Assembly: GCF_046044395.1 (NCBI RefSeq) | Contig: NZ_JBJUSG010000002.1 | Location: forward strand, 1-64,000 | Direction of reading: 5' to 3' | From: Magnetominusculus dajiuhuensis | GTDB lineage: Bacteria; Nitrospirota; Thermodesulfovibrionia; Thermodesulfovibrionales; Magnetobacteriaceae | DNA: 64,000 nt | In this document: piece by piece, positions 61,402 to 64,000 of the stretch | Position numbering within the stretch: the first letter of the stretch is position 1 | Layout: every line of letters begins with the position of its first letter | Notes under the pieces: generated by a model | The model's input: the letters and a program-made list of their open reading frames with translations, nothing else | What the model was told of the DNA's origin: nothing | Databases searched by the model: none | Program-made: the position numbers and the translations under genes

Positions 61402-63989
61402 GATTTAGGGCGCTGATTGGCAAGGCCGAATCCCTGTTTCGGAGGTTCAACAAAAAGGAGGATGATTTTTCGGACGAGCTTCTTATCCCTGATGACGACT
61501 ATCAGGAACTCAGGGGAAGATATTACAGTTATAAGGATTTGCTTTTAAAAAACAACGAGCTTCTGAACACCCTTTCAGTAATCGAAGAGGAAATCGAAAA
61601 GAAGACCATAACCGTCCCCGCCCTGAAATCATACATGGCAAGGATTTTCAGCACTTCCTTCAGTTTCATACAGAGCCTGAACGATATGACAGACAAGCGT
61701 TATATGTTTCTCTTTGGAGTGCTTGAGCAAATCAGAGAAACTGCTATGGCCATTGTCAATGAGGAATCGGAGTTGGCCTCAGGCGGATTTGTCACGCCTC
61801 TTGATAAAATCTCTGCGAAGGATATAAAAGATACGGGCGGCAAGGCCAGCAACCTTGGTGAGATTCATAACGTACTACATTTGCCCACGCCGCGGGGCTT
61901 TTCGGTAATGACAGCCGGGTATAGGGAATTTATGGCCGCCAACGCCCTGAATCGAAAAATAGACGCCCTGCTTGCCCCCCTTTCTATGGACTCCTATGAT
62001 GGAATTGATTCGGCCTCTGAGGAGATAGAGCGATTGATTATGGACGCTGATGTGCCTTCAGAGATAGCAGGGCAGATTATGGATGAGGTAATGAAGATAG
62101 GTGGCGATAAAAGGTTTTCTGTCAGGTCGAGCGCCGTTGGTGAAGACGGGAGGGTTTCATTTGCCGGACAGTTTAAGAGCATATTGAACGTCAGGGCAGA
62201 TGCCGTTGTTGAGGCGTATAAACAGGTCATAGCCAGTAAATATGGCAAGACGGCGTTGTTTTACCGCCTTGCCAAGAGAATCAGGGATAAGGACATGCCT
62301 ATGGCGGTTTTGGTGCTGGAGATGGTTAACTCCCGTTCTGCCGGCGTGCTATACACGCTGAACCCCGGCAGTCCCGATAAGGACGAGGCCATTTTGAGTT
62401 CGATTTGGGGACAGGGCAGATATGCCGTTGATGGGACAATCTCCCCTGACACATACATTTTAGACCGTAAACAAGACGGCGGCATAATCAGCAAGAGCAT
62501 CTCCAATAAAAACGCTGAGTTGGTACTGGACGAGGGCGGCAGTGTAAAAGAGGTTGCCGTCCCTGATGATTTACGCGCGGTTCCGACAATTTCAGAGGAC
62601 GAAATAGAATCGCTGTACGATTTCGGCTGCATAATAGAAAGGCACTTTGAAGCGCCTCAGGACATAGAATGGGCAGTGGATGACAAGGGTAGGGTGGTTA
62701 TACTTCAGGCCAGGCCACTGCAGGTGAGGAGGGTTGTCTCGTCGGCATATCAGCAGGCAACACCAGCGGCGATAAATATTATAGCGGAAGGAGAGTCGGC
62801 CAGCCGCGGCGTGGCTTACGGGCCGGTATATTTTGTGGACAGGTTTGAGCAGATTGCGACATTTCCCAAAGGGGCGGTGGCGGCCGCTAAAAATTCGTCT
62901 AACGATTACGTGAGGCTGATGTCACTGGCCTCGGCCCTGGTAATAGAAACCGGAAGCAGGACAAGCCATCTTGCAACGGTGGCGCGTGAGTTCGGTATCC
63001 CGATGGTAATAAACGTCAGGGACATAAAGGAGAGCCTGGGAGGTGTGGACTCTGTAACGGTAGATGGCGATACCGGGCGCATATATGAGGGGCGCGTCGG
63101 CAGGCAGACCCTGTTGTCATCGCAGGAGAGGGTTGTACCTGAGGAGTTTTTCTTTCAATCAGAGGCGGTTATCAGGGCTGCCATGCGAAATATAACCCAC
63201 CTTAATCTGGCCACTATAAGCGAGGCGGGGGTATCTGCCGGGGACATCCGGACGGTTCACGATGTAATCAGATTTGTGCATGAAATATCTGTAAAGGAGA
63301 TGTTTCGCATTGGGAAGTTGACAGAAGACGGCGGCTCTGCGCAGGTGCTTGTATCTGAGCGTGTGCCGTTGCGGTTTTATGTTATTGACCTTGATGGCGG
63401 GGTCGTTGACGAGGCAAAGTTTTTGAAGAGGTTATCCATAGCGCACATATGTTCAGTGCCGTTTAACGCGTTATGGCGCGGCATGTCGCATGAGGGCGTC
63501 TGCTGGTCAGGCCCGGTAGCCATTGACATGGGGGGGCTGGCCTCTGTGATGGCGCGTTCATTTGTGAACACCGGAGTGTCTGAAAAGGGTGGGAAGGCGT
63601 ATGTAATCATCACTGACAGTTATATTAATTTCAGCGTTAAGCTGGCGTACCACTACTCCATAATAGACGCGTTTTGCGGTGAGAGTTATATCAATAATTA
63701 CATCAATTTTCGATTTAACGGCGGCGGGGCAGGCGTGGATGGCAGAAACAGGCGCGCCTTGTTCATCAAAGAGGTGACAGAGGCATTCGGATTTAAGGTA
63801 GAGGTAAAGGGGGATTTGGTAATAGCGGCGCTCAATGGGGCGTCAAAAGGGGAGACAGAGGAAAAGCTCGCGATGCTTGGCCGTCTGCTAGGATGCTCAA
63901 GGCAACTTGACATGGCAATAAGCAGCCTTGAGGTCAAGGACTGGTACGTGAAGGCATTTCTTGAGGGTAATTACTCGTTTGCCGTATAA
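61398..63989 (+). CDS. PEP-synthase-like ATP-grasp/phospho-His protein with novel C-terminal domain (paralogue 2)
   Basis: The 863-residue protein has the same order as its upstream neighbour: helical N-terminus (1-135), ATP-grasp (about 140-445; TGGKASNLGEIHN, SVRSSAVGEDGRVSFAGQF, QDIEWAVDDKG...LQARPL), mobile His domain (about 460-580, His524 in ETGSRTSHLATVAREFG), and the unrecognised C-terminal domain with VHDVIRFVHE, VIDLDGGVVD and IDAFCGESYINNYINFRF. Identity to paralogue 1 is moderate, so the duplication is old and both copies are kept intact. The stop is at 63987-63989, near the end of the window. Confidence 0.88.
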   Translation: MRFRALIGKAESLFRRFNKKEDDFSDELLIPDDDYQELRGRYYSYKDLLLKNNELLNTLSVIEEEIEKKTITVPALKSYMARIFSTSFSFIQSLNDMTDKRYMFLFGVLEQIRETAMAIVNEESELASGGFVTPLDKISAKDIKDTGGKASNLGEIHNVLHLPTPRGFSVMTAGYREFMAANALNRKIDALLAPLSMDSYDGIDSASEEIERLIMDADVPSEIAGQIMDEVMKIGGDKRFSVRSSAVGEDGRVSFAGQFKSILNVRADAVVEAYKQVIASKYGKTALFYRLAKRIRDKDMPMAVLVLEMVNSRSAGVLYTLNPGSPDKDEAILSSIWGQGRYAVDGTISPDTYILDRKQDGGIISKSISNKNAELVLDEGGSVKEVAVPDDLRAVPTISEDEIESLYDFGCIIERHFEAPQDIEWAVDDKGRVVILQARPLQVRRVVSSAYQQATPAAINIIAEGESASRGVAYGPVYFVDRFEQIATFPKGAVAAAKNSSNDYVRLMSLASALVIETGSRTSHLATVAREFGIPMVINVRDIKESLGGVDSVTVDGDTGRIYEGRVGRQTLLSSQERVVPEEFFFQSEAVIRAAMRNITHLNLATISEAGVSAGDIRTVHDVIRFVHEISVKEMFRIGKLTEDGGSAQVLVSERVPLRFYVIDLDGGVVDEAKFLKRLSIAHICSVPFNALWRGMSHEGVCWSGPVAIDMGGLASVMARSFVNTGVSEKGGKAYVIITDSYINFSVKLAYHYSIIDAFCGESYINNYINFRFNGGGAGVDGRNRRALFIKEVTEAFGFKVEVKGDLVIAALNGASKGETEEKLAMLGRLLGCSRQLDMAISSLEVKDWYVKAFLEGNYSFAV

Positions 63990-64000
63990 ATATGTTTTGC

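Overview
The window looks like a chromosomal segment of a Gram-negative anaerobe or microaerophile. The TamB/Omp85 outer-membrane pair, CIRCE-controlled groESL, Tat-exported iron-sulfur proteins, multihaem cytochromes c, NrfD-type membrane subunits and many sensory proteins fit Nitrospirota or a deltaproteobacterial relative. I lean to Nitrospirota, but this is an inference from gene content; no rRNA is present. No tRNA or CRISPR array was seen. One tmRNA (ssrA) is present.

Layout. 1-5.3 kb: a HicB-like gene and a small coiled-coil membrane protein on the minus strand, then a tight housekeeping run trpA-accD-folC-crcB and a tandem universal stress protein. 5.4-10.3 kb: an accessory patch with a toxin-antitoxin pair and a lipoprotein/histidine-kinase pair (PhnD-like binding protein plus kinase). 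This pair is bracketed by a 232-bp perfect direct repeat made of the 3' end of a class V aminotransferase gene. 10.3-16.2 kb: a membrane TPR protein, a large REC-PAS-GAF-PAS-HD-GYP regulator and a Cache-type chemoreceptor. 16.4-24.3 kb: heat-shock block groES-groEL (sigma70 promoter plus CIRCE) and hrcA-grpE-dnaK-dnaJ-rsmE. 24.3-29.8 kb: a CBS protein and a surface-polysaccharide trio (GT39-like transferase, methyltransferase, nucleotide-sugar dehydrogenase). 30.2-39.8 kb, minus strand: glnD-tamB-Omp85-SurA_N-like, an envelope assembly operon with overlapping genes. 39.9-40.7 kb: smpB and ssrA. 41.1-47.5 kb: one giant exported repeat protein preceded by a 35-codon leader ORF.

47.7-54.1 kb: behind a consensus sigma70 promoter, two consecutive modules of tetrahaem cytochrome c, Tat-type [4Fe-4S] protein and NrfD-like quinone-interacting membrane protein. 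No catalytic subunit follows; instead there is an AtpZ/AtpI-like pair without the rest of the ATP synthase. 54.2-56.3 kb: a NarX/NarL-like two-component system on the minus strand. 56.6-64.0 kb, divergent: a UspA-like domain joined to membrane helices, a TauE/SafE permease, a single-domain response regulator and two tandem paralogues of a PEP-synthase-like protein. In these paralogues the usual C-terminal PEP/pyruvate barrel is replaced by an unrecognised domain.

Dispersed repeats stitch the region together: a 110-114 bp inverted-repeat element (two copies), a ~105 bp GC-rich element present twice in opposite orientation, REP-like hairpins, and a fold-back of two decayed Rpn-like gene starts. 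The best candidates for an undescribed system are the UspA-TM/TauE/REC/double PEP-synthase-like operon with its divergent sensor pair, and the doubled cytochrome/FeS/NrfD operon beside it.
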